64,000 bases of DNA from Trichococcus collinsii (GCF_900107505.1 NZ_FNQH01000001.1:799068-863067); one strand, 5' to 3'; positions 26,108 to 34,813 are shown, counted from the stretch's first letter. Numbers and translations are program-made. Notes: generated from the letters alone by a model not told the origin.

Positions 26108-26779
26108 TTATAAGTTTAGTAATGCAGCGATACGGTTTACTTTATTCTCTTTCGGTTCTGCAGGTGGTTCCGCTGGATCTGGTGGCGGTGGTGCATGTTC
26201 TGCTGCGTCTGTAATGCTGGTTGCTAAGCCATAAGCTAAAGCCTCTTCTGCAGTCAACCAAGATTCGTCTGCCAGCAATTCACCAAGTTTTTCGCGAGTG
26301 TCGGTAAAGTGAGTGAGATATGTTTCTTGGATAGACGTATTCGCCTTGTCCATTTCATCCGCCAGTTTTCGAAAGTCTTCTGCATTTCCTGCAGCAATGG
26401 TCCAGGGGTTGTGGATCATTAGTTGCGCATCTTTTGGCATGATGATTTCATCACCTGCCATAGCGATCAACGATCCGCCGCTTGCGGCAATGCCATCGAC
26501 ATACGTGATGACTTTCTCAGGCCGGCGCATTAAATAGTTTTTGATTGCTATTGACTCAAACATGTCTCCGCCGTATGAATTGATGAAAACTTCAATCGTG
26601 TCTGCAGACTTTCCGGCTAAAGCAGAAACGACACCGTCTAAACTAATCCCAGACCAGGAGTAGTATTGACCGATGTCGCCATATAGCAGCAATTGAATTT
26701 TTTCTTCTGATTCAGCTTCGATGGAAATCCTTGTCTGAATCGGGTTTTTCTTTTTTAAGGAATTAAGTTTTTTGCTCAC
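26108..26779 (-). CDS. ClpP-type prohead protease
   Basis: 223 aa from GTG 26779, preceded by GGAGGGG; it overlaps the portal gene by 17 bp. The ClpP fold is clear: FINSYGGDMFESIAIKNYL, catalytic Ser in DGIAASGGSL and His in LMIHNPW. It matures the capsid by cutting the N-terminal region. A Pro-rich stretch (APPPPDPAEPPAEPKE) separates a short C-terminal tail. Confidence 0.9.
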   Translation of the reverse strand: MSKKLNSLKKKNPIQTRISIEAESEEKIQLLLYGDIGQYYSWSGISLDGVVSALAGKSADTIEVFINSYGGDMFESIAIKNYLMRRPEKVITYVDGIAASGGSLIAMAGDEIIMPKDAQLMIHNPWTIAAGNAEDFRKLADEMDKANTSIQETYLTHFTDTREKLGELLADESWLTAEEALAYGLATSITDAAEHAPPPPDPAEPPAEPKENKVNRIAALLNL

Positions 26780-27902
26780 TATCTTCTTTCCCCTCCTCCA
26801 TATAATTTTTTGTGATGTAGAATTTATCGAACTCTTCTCCTTCTGGAGTGTCAAATCCTGCTTCTCCTCTGATTTCTCTTCGGTTGAAGGTTCCAGAAGA
26901 AACTAGTTTGTCGATAGCAACTGCCAAATCAAAAATACTCTCATACGAAGCAATTTTAACTTCAATTAAGCTTCCGGAAAGATATTCTTTCATCGTGAAG
27001 AATTTACTGTTGCATTCATCACGAATCTTCTTCAGCATCGGCTTCACCGTGAATACTGTATAGCTTTTCGTGATCTCCTTTACGCCTGCCAGGTCGCCGT
27101 GCAAAAGACCTGCTGGGATCCCGATAGCCATCGCAATCTGATTCAAAAATCCATTCGTCACTTTATTGATTTCATCCACACTTTGATTACCCGTGCCGCT
27201 GGCATGCTCCTTATAACCAAATCCAGGTTGCTCCGGAACAACGGCCACATCTGTGTTTTTTCTAATTGATTTATAAAGTTTGTCGATATAAGCCTGTAAC
27301 TTCGCCATTTTCTCTGCATCTTTGGCAACAGAACTATCAATGCTAACAGTCGACCTGATTTGATTCTTTCGTTTTTGGGCACCCAGAACGCTTGAAAATA
27401 GATCTGCATAATCTTTATAAAGACCATCTATCAACGGTTGCAGGTTTTTATTTGCGTAGCGCATATGCAAGACTTCAGACTGCTTAAAGACGCGCTTGAA
27501 CGTATAATCACCAATAGTGACATCCGTAAACGTATCTTCATATACCGCATATTCATTATGCGTAAAATCATCCGCAATCAATAGGTCTTCGTCGTCTGAC
27601 TGAATGATCAGCACTTCGTTGTCGTAAATCATATTAATAATGACTTGCTCCCAAAATTCAGTAGCACTTTGATTTTTGTTTGGGCGGACATTCATTTTGT
27701 AATACAGCTCATCTTTAACATAGACACCGTCTGCTTTCACCCGGAACTCTGATTGACTTATCGTCCTGGCCAAAAAATTCGCACAGGTTTCAACTGCCAA
27801 ATGTTTCATGTGAATGCGCGTTGATGCGGAAACGAAAAATTCGGTATCAAACATAAACGAAAGTTCTGAATTCCTTTTAAATATTGCATCCAAAAATCCC
27901 AA
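26763..27902 (-). CDS. Portal protein
   Basis: 379 aa, HK97-type portal. GFLDAIFKRN at the start, then LAVETCANFLARTIS, the crown/stem pattern ...NQIAMAIGIPAGLLHGDL, and a C-terminal E..FDKFYITKNYM. It forms the dodecameric DNA entry ring. Confidence 0.9.
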   Translation of the reverse strand: MGFLDAIFKRNSELSFMFDTEFFVSASTRIHMKHLAVETCANFLARTISQSEFRVKADGVYVKDELYYKMNVRPNKNQSATEFWEQVIINMIYDNEVLIIQSDDEDLLIADDFTHNEYAVYEDTFTDVTIGDYTFKRVFKQSEVLHMRYANKNLQPLIDGLYKDYADLFSSVLGAQKRKNQIRSTVSIDSSVAKDAEKMAKLQAYIDKLYKSIRKNTDVAVVPEQPGFGYKEHASGTGNQSVDEINKVTNGFLNQIAMAIGIPAGLLHGDLAGVKEITKSYTVFTVKPMLKKIRDECNSKFFTMKEYLSGSLIEVKIASYESIFDLAVAIDKLVSSGTFNRREIRGEAGFDTPEGEEFDKFYITKNYMEEGKEDSEQKT

Positions 27903-27927
27903 GTTATTTTCTCACCTCCTTTAAAAT

Positions 27928-29649
27928 TTAAAAATCTATATCATCTAAAACGAATGCAGATTGCTCATCCAGTTCTGTCGCGCGATACATAGCATGAACA
28001 AGAGCTTGAAATCCATCTGTCTTTCGCTTCACCGCTTCTTTTTTCAGGAATATCTTCCCGACACTCGTTTCTTTTACAAAAACGTTATTCGTATACCAGC
28101 GCATCATGTCATCGTCCGCGAAAATTATTTTGTTATTCGCAAACGCGTCTTCGATTCTGGACGCTATCAAAGGATGTATAGCTTGCGGCCTCCGGATCGA
28201 TTCGACTTCGAAACCTTCAGCTTCTAGTAAAGGTCTCAATATATCGAGTTTGTAGTTGTCGGCGATAATTTTGTTTCCACCGTACATCTCCCGGGCCATC
28301 ACAAACCAATCCACAATGTGTTGCGGATTCAGTGAAGGTTCGTCAATGACCGTTAAAACGCCGTCCCCTTCCCATTTCTTGATAGGGGCTTTCTTTTCCC
28401 CGCCCGACTGATTTGCGCTATTGGAATAGCCATAATGCACATCGACGAAATTTTTGATAACAAAGCTATGTTGCAAGAATGCATAATCTAAATCTTGTTT
28501 AAATAAAGCGCCACAACTGGCAAAGTCACGCACACTCCCATAGTCAAGCGAATATAGGGGCGTCAATCCATCTAACTCAAAATACGGTCGACGTGTAGCA
28601 TCCAGCTCCCCCTTCGAAGCAACGGAGTGTTCCGTGTCTCCCTCGATAACATTCATCCGCTTTGTAACAAATGCAGGGCGCTTAGAAGGGGAATAATTTA
28701 ATTCGGTATACTCTTTTTTCATAGTCCGAATCAAACGCTTTGCACGTTTCGTCAAAGGTTCCTGCAGGGAAGGATTCGCCTTCGGCCACAATGTCGGATC
28801 ATCCATCTCTTCAATATCATCAAGCTCGTTGATGAACGGGAAAATGCCATTGAAATCCTCTTCACCATTTAAAATAGCCTCGCACCTGGCGTACTTTTCA
28901 TCAAAGTAACCGCCACGCACGAAACCTTTTGTCCCAATATAAAACTGTCTTCCCCATTGTGTCTTACCAATACCGCCTCCGAGAACGTCTGGGATGGAGC
29001 TGTCCTCCATTTCATGAAATTCATCGTAGATGATACAGCCCTCGCGTCCGCCATCAAGCGTTGAAGAGTTAGCTGCAACAAAGATAATTTCCGATTGTGT
29101 TTCCAGCGATGTGATCCGCGATTTGTAACCTTCGAACTCTCCATATTCCTCATTAGGATGGGCTTCTTTGTACTCTGTCGGCGGATTAGCATTCAAAGCT
29201 TCATTGCCGCGTTTTGTTATTATTAAGCGAACATCGCTAAAAGAACGCTTTGCCTGCTTTTCAGAGTTGGCCACAAGCGTTATGTCGTAATTATCAACAC
29301 CATGCAAACTACTTATAAAGTAATGAGACAACGTCGAAACAAAACCATTCTTTCCGGCCCCTCGTCCAACAACGATAACGAACTCATCAAAAACAACCTC
29401 GTCATCTTCCACCCGAAACAGGAAAATAAAAGGAACAATAAACTTTTCCCAATCGTCCAGCTCGAAATACCAGGTCTCTGAAAAATCGATATAGTCCTCT
29501 ATCTTCTGATCATCGAAATAATAAATATCATCATATGGCAGAATATCTCTTTCAAGAAACTCTAAAAGCTGTAGGTTTTTGTTGCATAATACATATCTTC
29601 CCGATTTCCATTTTTCGTAATAGGCATCAACATACTTCGAGTACAACAT
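27928..29649 (-). CDS. terL: Terminase large subunit
   Basis: 573 aa. Walker A GRGAGKNG (G95-K100), Walker B with GCIIYDEFHEM (about residue 205-215) and a C-terminal RNase H-like nuclease with YSLDYGSVRDFASCG. It is of the Terminase_1 type common in cos phages. It packages DNA into proheads. Confidence 0.94.
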   Translation of the reverse strand: MLYSKYVDAYYEKWKSGRYVLCNKNLQLLEFLERDILPYDDIYYFDDQKIEDYIDFSETWYFELDDWEKFIVPFIFLFRVEDDEVVFDEFVIVVGRGAGKNGFVSTLSHYFISSLHGVDNYDITLVANSEKQAKRSFSDVRLIITKRGNEALNANPPTEYKEAHPNEEYGEFEGYKSRITSLETQSEIIFVAANSSTLDGGREGCIIYDEFHEMEDSSIPDVLGGGIGKTQWGRQFYIGTKGFVRGGYFDEKYARCEAILNGEEDFNGIFPFINELDDIEEMDDPTLWPKANPSLQEPLTKRAKRLIRTMKKEYTELNYSPSKRPAFVTKRMNVIEGDTEHSVASKGELDATRRPYFELDGLTPLYSLDYGSVRDFASCGALFKQDLDYAFLQHSFVIKNFVDVHYGYSNSANQSGGEKKAPIKKWEGDGVLTVIDEPSLNPQHIVDWFVMAREMYGGNKIIADNYKLDILRPLLEAEGFEVESIRRPQAIHPLIASRIEDAFANNKIIFADDDMMRWYTNNVFVKETSVGKIFLKKEAVKRKTDGFQALVHAMYRATELDEQSAFVLDDIDF

Positions 29650-29650
29650 A

Positions 29651-30193
29651 TCATCGACCTAATAGTTTGCTGCGCTGATTTTTTTTAGGCGCGCCATCTT
29701 TTGGCAGCAGTTCTGTCAATTGCCGAATAACGTTCTGATAGGTCTTATCGCGATTGTCGTAGTTTTCAACTATCGGCCTTTTCCGGTCATACGGCGTTTG
29801 CGTTTCCGATTGGCTAAATTTTTCGTATTCGCCATTTTCCAAAATATCTTTCCAATTATCGTCGAGCAGGACACGTAGTCTGGCAGCCTGTTTGATCAAG
29901 CCTTCTACAAGTTGGAATTGATGGTCCGGAATACCCTTGAAAATATTGCAAAGACGGACTTCTTCGATTTCGACACGGTTTTCCATTTCTTCGATACGAT
30001 CGTTCAGCAGATGGAATAGTGAGACGCCTAAGGTTTTCGCTATGGCTGTCAACTTTTCCAATGACGGAGAATTTTTTCCCGTCTCGATCCGCGAATAATA
30101 ATTTTCTGAAATGCCAGACTTCTGTGCTGCTTCGCTCTGAGTCATTCCCTGGTTTAACCTCAGGGCGCGCATTCTATTTCCGATTGTATCCAT
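29651..30193 (-). CDS. terS: Small terminase with N-terminal XRE-type HTH
   Basis: 180 aa from ATG 30193 (AAAGGAG 8 nt upstream; the longer frame from 30247 crosses G-runs without RBS). Residues 1-60 are a canonical XRE HTH (MRALRLNQGMTQSEAAQKSGISENYYSRIETGKNSPSLE). Residues about 85-180 resemble the P27-type small terminase (LIKQAARLRVLLDDNWKDILENG...RKRPIVENYDNRDKTYQNVIRQL). The stop abuts terL. The HTH probably binds packaging DNA. Confidence 0.75.
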   Translation of the reverse strand: MDTIGNRMRALRLNQGMTQSEAAQKSGISENYYSRIETGKNSPSLEKLTAIAKTLGVSLFHLLNDRIEEMENRVEIEEVRLCNIFKGIPDHQFQLVEGLIKQAARLRVLLDDNWKDILENGEYEKFSQSETQTPYDRKRPIVENYDNRDKTYQNVIRQLTELLPKDGAPKKNQRSKLLGR

Positions 30194-30358
30194 CACATCA
30201 ACTCCTTTCATTTTGTAGTTGAAGACGAGGGGGGGAGGGGGTCCCATAACGATGGCGCAGTCGCGAAGTTGACCCTATGCACCGTTTTTCCATATTTGCT
30301 AAAACCCTGATTTTTTCCGACCGGGGGGTGTTACTGATCAGAAATATTCCCGTGAATT
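30194..30358. other. Terminase-HNH spacer, candidate cos region
   Basis: It contains two G/C-run blocks (a plus-strand G7-A-G5 block near 30229-30241, and CCGGGGGGTGTT near 30322-30333) in an otherwise average sequence. In cos phages with an HNH gene beside terS the cohesive site usually lies here. I cannot determine the cut positions. Confidence 0.35.
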
Positions 30359-30676
30359 TCACCAACATTCATCGTGAGCCCATTTATTTGGCTTTTTTTG
30401 GAAGAAACGCCCTTCCTTCTTGTTGTGGCACCTGATGCATAGTGTTTCCAGATTCGAATGGACCAACGCAAGCTCCGGATATTCTTCCAGACTTTTGATA
30501 TGGTCAACGTCAAGCGTCTTCTGTTTGTCTGGCTTCATCTCCGAAACAAATACTCTGCCTTGTCTTTTACACTCTTGGCACTCATAGTTGTCACGCTTAA
30601 GAATGTAAGCCCTCGTCTCTCGCCAGGCTTTGGATGCATAGAATACTTTGCGCTTGGCTAAAGTCCTGTAGTCCAT
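30359..30676 (-). CDS. HNH endonuclease
   Basis: 105 aa. Two zinc Cys pairs (YECQECKRQG and CIRCHNKK), with DVDHIKSLEEYPELALVHSNLETLC as the HNH core. Such proteins act with terminase at cos. Start: ATG 30676, with AAAGGAG unusually far (16 nt) upstream, and no closer in-frame alternative. Confidence 0.88.
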   Translation of the reverse strand: MDYRTLAKRKVFYASKAWRETRAYILKRDNYECQECKRQGRVFVSEMKPDKQKTLDVDHIKSLEEYPELALVHSNLETLCIRCHNKKEGRFFQKKPNKWAHDECW

Positions 30677-30737
30677 ACGTGATTGCCATCAACTCCTTTG
30701 CTGTTACTATCTTTCCGATAGCTTGGAAGATGTTGGA

Positions 30738-30938
30738 TCACCATTCCTTTCTTCTGCAAGCAGAGCTCTCATGATATCGCCCCTTGTCTATGACTATGTA
30801 TTCATGCGATCGATACCAGCTGCATATCTCGCACGTTTCATCATCACAATTTGTTCCCGTGCGCGTGATCTAATACCCTGCGTTCGAGTAGTTATCAGCA
30901 CACCTGTTACACAAATACCGGTTGTCATCCACTTTCAC
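30738..30938 (-). pseudogene. Small zinc-ribbon gene interrupted by an in-frame TAG
   Basis: From GTG 30938 (GAAAGG upstream) 22 codons give ...RYLCNRCADNYSNAGY, then TAG (30872-30870), then 43 more codons in the same frame with TGTNCDDETCEICSWYRSHEY and a TGA at 30738. The CxxC before and CxxxxCxxC after the stop would make one zinc finger, so the gene was probably intact once or is read through. It is the first gene after the early-operon terminator, so it sits at the start of the late operon. Confidence 0.5.
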
Positions 30939-30963
30939 GCCAACACCAACCTTTCGACAATAG

Positions 30964-30993
30964 AAAAAGAGCATCCGCGTGCGGCTGCTCTTC
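30964..30993 (-). terminator. Terminator at the end of the early operon
   Basis: AAGAGCA-CCGC / GCGG-TGCTCTT stem followed by TTTTTC on the minus strand, between the late regulator and the late genes. Confidence 0.75.
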
Positions 30994-31017
30994 AGTGATC
31001 TTCACAATATATAATAA

Positions 31018-31059
31018 TATAACTTATTCAATATGCATAAACCTACATGATAAGTTATA
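31018..31059. repeat. 10-bp inverted repeat next to the late regulator stop
   Basis: TATAACTTAT and ATAAGTTATA with a 22-bp loop, directly after the regulator gene and 80 bp before the first late ORF. It may be a regulator binding site for the late promoter or an RNA hairpin. Confidence 0.4.
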
Positions 31060-31410
31060 TCAGTTTATACTTTCTATCAATTTGATTGTGTTGACAACAC
31101 TGGCATGCTTGTTGACGATATGTTGATAGCTGTACCCTAATTCGTTGGCAATTTCTTTTAATGTTTTACCATCAATGTACTTCATTTTCAGGATGATGTT
31201 ATCCAATCCTCTGAAATGGCCAACCATTATAATTAGTGCTTCTTCTGCCAGTTCTTTTTCTCCAAGGAAGCACTTAAGTCTTTCGATTTCTGATTCAAGA
31301 TGTGATGCCCTGGAATCTCTTGTGATTCTTACGTTTGACAGGTCCCCTCCGATTAGCCACCTGTCTAGCTCAGTCTCGGACTTTTCAATCTTCCACCTGA
31401 GCGTTTCCAT
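31060..31410 (-). CDS. Late transcription regulator (sigma-70 region 4-like, ArpU/RinA type)
   Basis: 116 aa. The N-terminal half is a coiled coil; the C-terminus carries a sigma region 4-like HTH (LDNIILKMKYIDGKTLKEIANELGYSYQHIVNKHASVV). Such proteins end the early operon in Gram-positive phages and switch on late genes. The annotated ATG has GAGGAG in front, but the frame stays open upstream through KYQWLKEYQDLKEE, so an ATT start near 31449 is possible. Confidence 0.78.
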   Translation of the reverse strand: METLRWKIEKSETELDRWLIGGDLSNVRITRDSRASHLESEIERLKCFLGEKELAEEALIIMVGHFRGLDNIILKMKYIDGKTLKEIANELGYSYQHIVNKHASVVNTIKLIESIN

Positions 31411-31476
31411 CTCCTCTTTTAAATCCTGGTATTCTTTGAGCCACTGATATTTAATAGTGCATCGCCGCCCTTTCGC

Positions 31477-31674
31477 CTACATTTTGACCTGCTTCTCGAA
31501 TTCCGCTCTAGACATTTGACCGATATAAACAAGGCTCATAGCGTCTATTTCCCACGGCTCTGCATCTCTATCCATCCCAAACCATCGGAAGTTGATGGAA
31601 TAGATAGGTTTAGCCGGATGCTTCCCACTCAACGTTTCAAACCAGTACAGCACTTCATCCATACGCAGCACCAT
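31477..31674 (-). CDS. Small hypothetical early protein
   Basis: 65 aa, contains ..IDAMSLVYIGQMSRAEFEKQVKM, a short helical end seen in many small phage proteins. It lies between MazG and the late regulator. Function unknown. Confidence 0.6.
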   Translation of the reverse strand: MVLRMDEVLYWFETLSGKHPAKPIYSINFRWFGMDRDAEPWEIDAMSLVYIGQMSRAEFEKQVKM

Positions 31675-31680
31675 CTTTTC

Positions 31681-31989
31681 TTAGTTTATTAAGTCGGCTT
31701 CCTTAACGAAAATTCCATTGATCATTTCACCTTTGCGGTCTTTGATTTCTGCATAAGCTCCTGCTATGCACTCTCCAACGCTTAGCCCTAACTGTAGCGA
31801 TAGGATCGTGAGGACAACATACATGTCCCCTATGGAGTCTTTTACTTGCTCTGGCTTGTCTTTTGCCAATCCCTGGCATAGTTCCCCGTACTCCTCACCT
31901 AGCTTAAGCATCTGCTTTGCTGGGTCAGCTGCATCCAACCCTCTTTCTCTTGCCCATTCTTCGATTAATGCCGTTAGCGCTGTAATCAT
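31681..31989 (-). CDS. MazG-like nucleotide pyrophosphohydrolase
   Basis: 102 aa, all-alpha. The metal-binding motif EEYGELC...DSIGDMYVVL (EExxE..D) is present. MazG-type enzymes hydrolyse NTPs or (p)ppGpp-like nucleotides; phage copies may keep the host from entering a starvation state. AAAGGAG lies before the ATG. Confidence 0.85.
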   Translation of the reverse strand: MITALTALIEEWARERGLDAADPAKQMLKLGEEYGELCQGLAKDKPEQVKDSIGDMYVVLTILSLQLGLSVGECIAGAYAEIKDRKGEMINGIFVKEADLIN

Positions 31990-32231
31990 TTGCTATTCTC
32001 CTTTTCTCTAACACTATTTAATTTTTCATTGATTTCTTGCTCTTCATCCCATTTTGCTTCCAGGCCCATATAGCCTGACCGCTTGTAGAGTTTCCCGTCT
32101 TCCAACTTGTACTGCTTTCCGATAGGTCTATCAGTGCATCCACAAATGATGATCTTTGTCGGACGATCCTCTATGTAAAAAAGGTCATAACCTTCACTTT
32201 TCAAATGTTCGATTGCTTCCTCTTGCGTCAT
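31986..32231 (-). CDS. Small hypothetical early protein
   Basis: 81 aa, AAGGGGGC RBS, overlaps mazG by 4 bp. GYDLFYIEDRPTKIIICGCTDRPIGKQYKLEDGKLYKRSGYM has two Cys but no full zinc site. Function unknown. Confidence 0.65.
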   Translation of the reverse strand: MTQEEAIEHLKSEGYDLFYIEDRPTKIIICGCTDRPIGKQYKLEDGKLYKRSGYMGLEAKWDEEQEINEKLNSVREKENSK

Positions 32232-32243
32232 ACTTTAGCCCCC

Positions 32244-32432
32244 TTAGTGTCCTGCATTAACCAATTCGATATGATCCGTTGCTATGTCCAGTTGAAACTT
32301 CGCATCATGCAGCTCTTGTTTGAGTCCTATGGCTGCATCCTGGTATTCCGCTTGCTGCAGGTTATTCACGCCCATCAGCAATGCGATTAATACGGCAAAC
32401 AGAATCATGATGACTGATTTCTCGTATTTCAT
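32244..32432 (-). CDS. Small single-pass membrane protein
   Basis: 62 aa from ATG 32432, chosen because GAAAGGCGGGG precedes it; the longer frame to 32495 lacks an RBS. One hydrophobic helix (SVIMILFAVLIALLMGV) and a helical tail. Function unknown. Confidence 0.6.
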   Translation of the reverse strand: MKYEKSVIMILFAVLIALLMGVNNLQQAEYQDAAIGLKQELHDAKFQLDIATDHIELVNAGH

Positions 32433-32539
32433 TACAGACCCCGCCTTTCTTTCCCCGTCTGCGACTATTAGAACCTTTTCGACTAAATTATCCATCCTGA
32501 CATTAAAAGTCGTCAGAATGGAAATATAGCCGTTATTTT

Positions 32540-32875
32540 TTAAACGATGTCCCCTCTTAATTCTTTCAGCATCCAGATCAATTCATTCAATACCAGGCGC
32601 CGCTTCTGAGGTGTGGCTCTATCTGTTAGTTCGATTGTTTTCGCTTTGATCATGCCGTCCAGACCCGCCCGGAGACTCAGTCCGCTTGCTACTGCTCTCA
32701 TAAGGGCTTGCTTTTCCGTCAGGTTAATATCCAGAAGGTTCTTCGTTTTCAGGTGATTGTATAGCGCCCGATCTTCCGGATAGGAATTTTTCTTAATGGC
32801 TCTCATTGCGCTTTGCGTGCTGTCATCGGTGATTTCCATATTAATCTTCATGATGGATTCGCGGCTCTCTCTCAT
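32540..32875 (-). CDS. Hypothetical early protein
   Basis: 111 aa, AAGGTGG before the ATG. Helical and basic, with ALMRAVASGLSLRAGLDGMIKAK and a C-terminal LNELIWMLKEL. No family recognised. Confidence 0.6.
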   Translation of the reverse strand: MRESRESIMKINMEITDDSTQSAMRAIKKNSYPEDRALYNHLKTKNLLDINLTEKQALMRAVASGLSLRAGLDGMIKAKTIELTDRATPQKRRLVLNELIWMLKELRGDIV

Positions 32876-32886
32876 AGGCAGCCACC

Positions 32887-33639
32887 TTACGCCAAAATCG
32901 TGATGTTTTTGACGGCTTCATCACCCTGCTCAACGATCAGGTTATTATGCAAGTACTCAGCTATAGCTGTTTTGGCAGCCGCTCTCCAGATACCGCCATC
33001 CGCTTCAAACAATGCGCATCCAGGAGCATCGTTGATTCGGAAGACAAATTTACTTTCCGGTTGGTCCACTTCTTGGAACGTTCTGTACGGCTTCAACGTT
33101 ACCGGGTTCGGCGCTTTCGCGAGTTGCAGTGTAGACACGCCTGTTTTTATAGTCGTTACCTGAGATATGCCGTTATCGGCTATCTCGGCCCCTTTATCAA
33201 TCTTGATGGCAGATGCGTAATTAAGCACTACCTCGGAATCCCCATTCGGAATAAAATTCGATTGCATCATGATATTGAATGATTCCACATCCATGAAGTG
33301 CTTGTATCTTATTTCAGGCGTGATGGCTTTCGCCACCGCCAGCACCCGGCGTTTACTTTGGTCGTCCAGCTCCGTTTTGACTTCGACGGTATCGTGATCC
33401 GTTACGTGAATGAGCAGGTTTTTGTACGTCCCAATTTCATCCAACTGCTTCATGATGTATCCTACCAGACTTGTGAGCGAGGAGAGCTTCAAGGATTCCG
33501 GATAGCGGCGCGGATCCAACTCTCGCATATCATGCGCTTTTGCGTCGTACCATTCCTTGCCTTCGTATCCCATTACAATCTTTTCTTGGCCATCCTTCAG
33601 TTCGACTGCATAGCTTAATGCTTCTTTTAAGTTTTCCAT
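32887..33639 (-). CDS. YfdQ/DUF2303-family phage protein
   Basis: 250 aa. It has FMDVESFNIMMQS, VTLKPYRTFQEVDQPES and FVFRINDAPGCALFEADGG, the conserved blocks of the DUF2303 (YfdQ) family. Members lie near SSB and recombination genes in many phages, but their biochemical role is unknown to me. AGGTGAAG lies before the ATG. Confidence 0.8.
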   Translation of the reverse strand: MENLKEALSYAVELKDGQEKIVMGYEGKEWYDAKAHDMRELDPRRYPESLKLSSLTSLVGYIMKQLDEIGTYKNLLIHVTDHDTVEVKTELDDQSKRRVLAVAKAITPEIRYKHFMDVESFNIMMQSNFIPNGDSEVVLNYASAIKIDKGAEIADNGISQVTTIKTGVSTLQLAKAPNPVTLKPYRTFQEVDQPESKFVFRINDAPGCALFEADGGIWRAAAKTAIAEYLHNNLIVEQGDEAVKNITILA

Positions 33640-33656
33640 TTATCTTCACCTATCCC

Positions 33657-34067
33657 TTATTTGATTTTTCTTGCATTGAAATCGATTACTGCGCCGCCTT
33701 CTATTTCATCGACAGGAACGCCAATATCCGTCTTGAGCGTGCTGTCGTTTGCGTCAAAGAACATTTGCCCTGGTGCTCTTGATTTGAGTTCCGCCGCCTG
33801 GATGTAACCTGCATCATTTCGGCCGGCCATCATAAGCGTTGATACGCTCTCGGACGGTTGAATCTTGCTCTTGACGGTTACGTTCGTTTCGATTACCTGC
33901 CGCGTCGAGTCTGAGGAAAATTCGATATCGATGATTAATTTACGTGTTGGCTTAAATGACGTGTTAACGTCCAGGATGTTGGCAACGATCTTCCGGACTT
34001 ACTGGTCAATCTTTTCTTGTACTGCTCCATCAGCAAGCTCGCTGATATTAAAATCTATGTTATTCAT
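33657..34067 (-). pseudogene. Conserved early phage gene with in-frame TAA at codon 23
   Basis: From ATG 34067 (GGAGGGAT upstream) the frame reads MNNIDFNISELADGAVQ..., reaches TAA at 34001-33999, and then stays open for 113 codons (VRKIVANILDVNT, TRKLIIDIEF, GRNDAGYIQAAEL, FFDANDSTLKTD, ending at 33657). The whole resembles a replication-region protein common in Lactobacillales phages next to DUF2303. One substitution of a CAA/GAA/AAA codon explains it. No good restart codon is seen just after the stop. Confidence 0.7.
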
Positions 34068-34079
34068 GCTTTATCCCTC

Positions 34080-34604
34080 CTAGAATGGTAGATCGTCATC
34101 ATTGATGTTTATGGATTCACCATGACTGCTGAACGGATCCGGTGTGTTGTTGAATTCGTCAAACGAATTGTATTTATAATTCCCTGTTTTGGATGCATCC
34201 ACAGATTCATTGCTTTGCTGTTGATTCTGTTGCGGCGGTGCCTGGTTCTGGTAGGTATTCTCCCGCGGCCGCTGCTCAGTGACTTGTTTTGATTCAAGGA
34301 GCGTGAAGTTTTCGACGACTACCTCTGTGATGTAGACCCTCACGCCTTGTTGATTATCGTAATTGCGTGTTTGTATTCTTCCGGTTATGCCAACTAATGA
34401 GCCTTTTCTGGTGAAATTCGCCATGTTTTCGGCTGATTTTCTCCAAATAACGCAATTTATGAAATCCGACTTTTTCTCACCGCTTTGATCAGTAAAGTTC
34501 CGGTTCACCGCCAGTATGAAAGTTCCGACCGCTGTTCCTGATCCGGTGTATTTTAGATCGATGTCCTTAGTCAGACGGCCGACAAGTACGACGTTATTAA
34601 TCAT
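34080..34604 (-). CDS. ssb: Single-stranded DNA-binding protein
   Basis: 174 aa from ATG 34604 (GGAGGAAATAGG). The OB fold (MINNVVLVGRLTKDIDLKYTG, VNRNFTD..GEKKSDFINCVIWRKSAEN) fills residues 1-107, then a Gln/Asn-rich linker, then the acidic C-terminal tip DDDLPF that binds partner proteins. Length is normal for a phage SSB. Confidence 0.93.
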   Translation of the reverse strand: MINNVVLVGRLTKDIDLKYTGSGTAVGTFILAVNRNFTDQSGEKKSDFINCVIWRKSAENMANFTRKGSLVGITGRIQTRNYDNQQGVRVYITEVVVENFTLLESKQVTEQRPRENTYQNQAPPQQNQQQSNESVDASKTGNYKYNSFDEFNNTPDPFSSHGESININDDDLPF

Positions 34605-34813
34605 CCTATTTCCTCCAATTCTGCCCAGAAGCACTTCCCTGAGCTTAACGGGATCTTCTTGTATAACTTCCCTTTATCCAACTTAAACAGGTAAATGGCC
34701 CCCAGGAACTCCGCGTAAAGTGTGTACGCCTTGCGGAACAACTTTCTTCTTTCCACTTTTGCTACTGAGTAGCCCAAACCTTCAACGAATACGATTGCTT
34801 CACCCAATTTCAT
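34601..34813 (-). CDS. Small hypothetical early protein
   Basis: 70 aa, overlaps ssb by 4 bp and its own upstream gene by 4 bp (TAAATGA). FLGAIYLFKLDKGKLYKKIPLSSGKCFWAELEEI resembles the 81-aa protein at 31986 in its D-G-K-L-Y-K motif. Function unknown. Confidence 0.62.
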   Translation of the reverse strand: MKLGEAIVFVEGLGYSVAKVERRKLFRKAYTLYAEFLGAIYLFKLDKGKLYKKIPLSSGKCFWAELEEIG

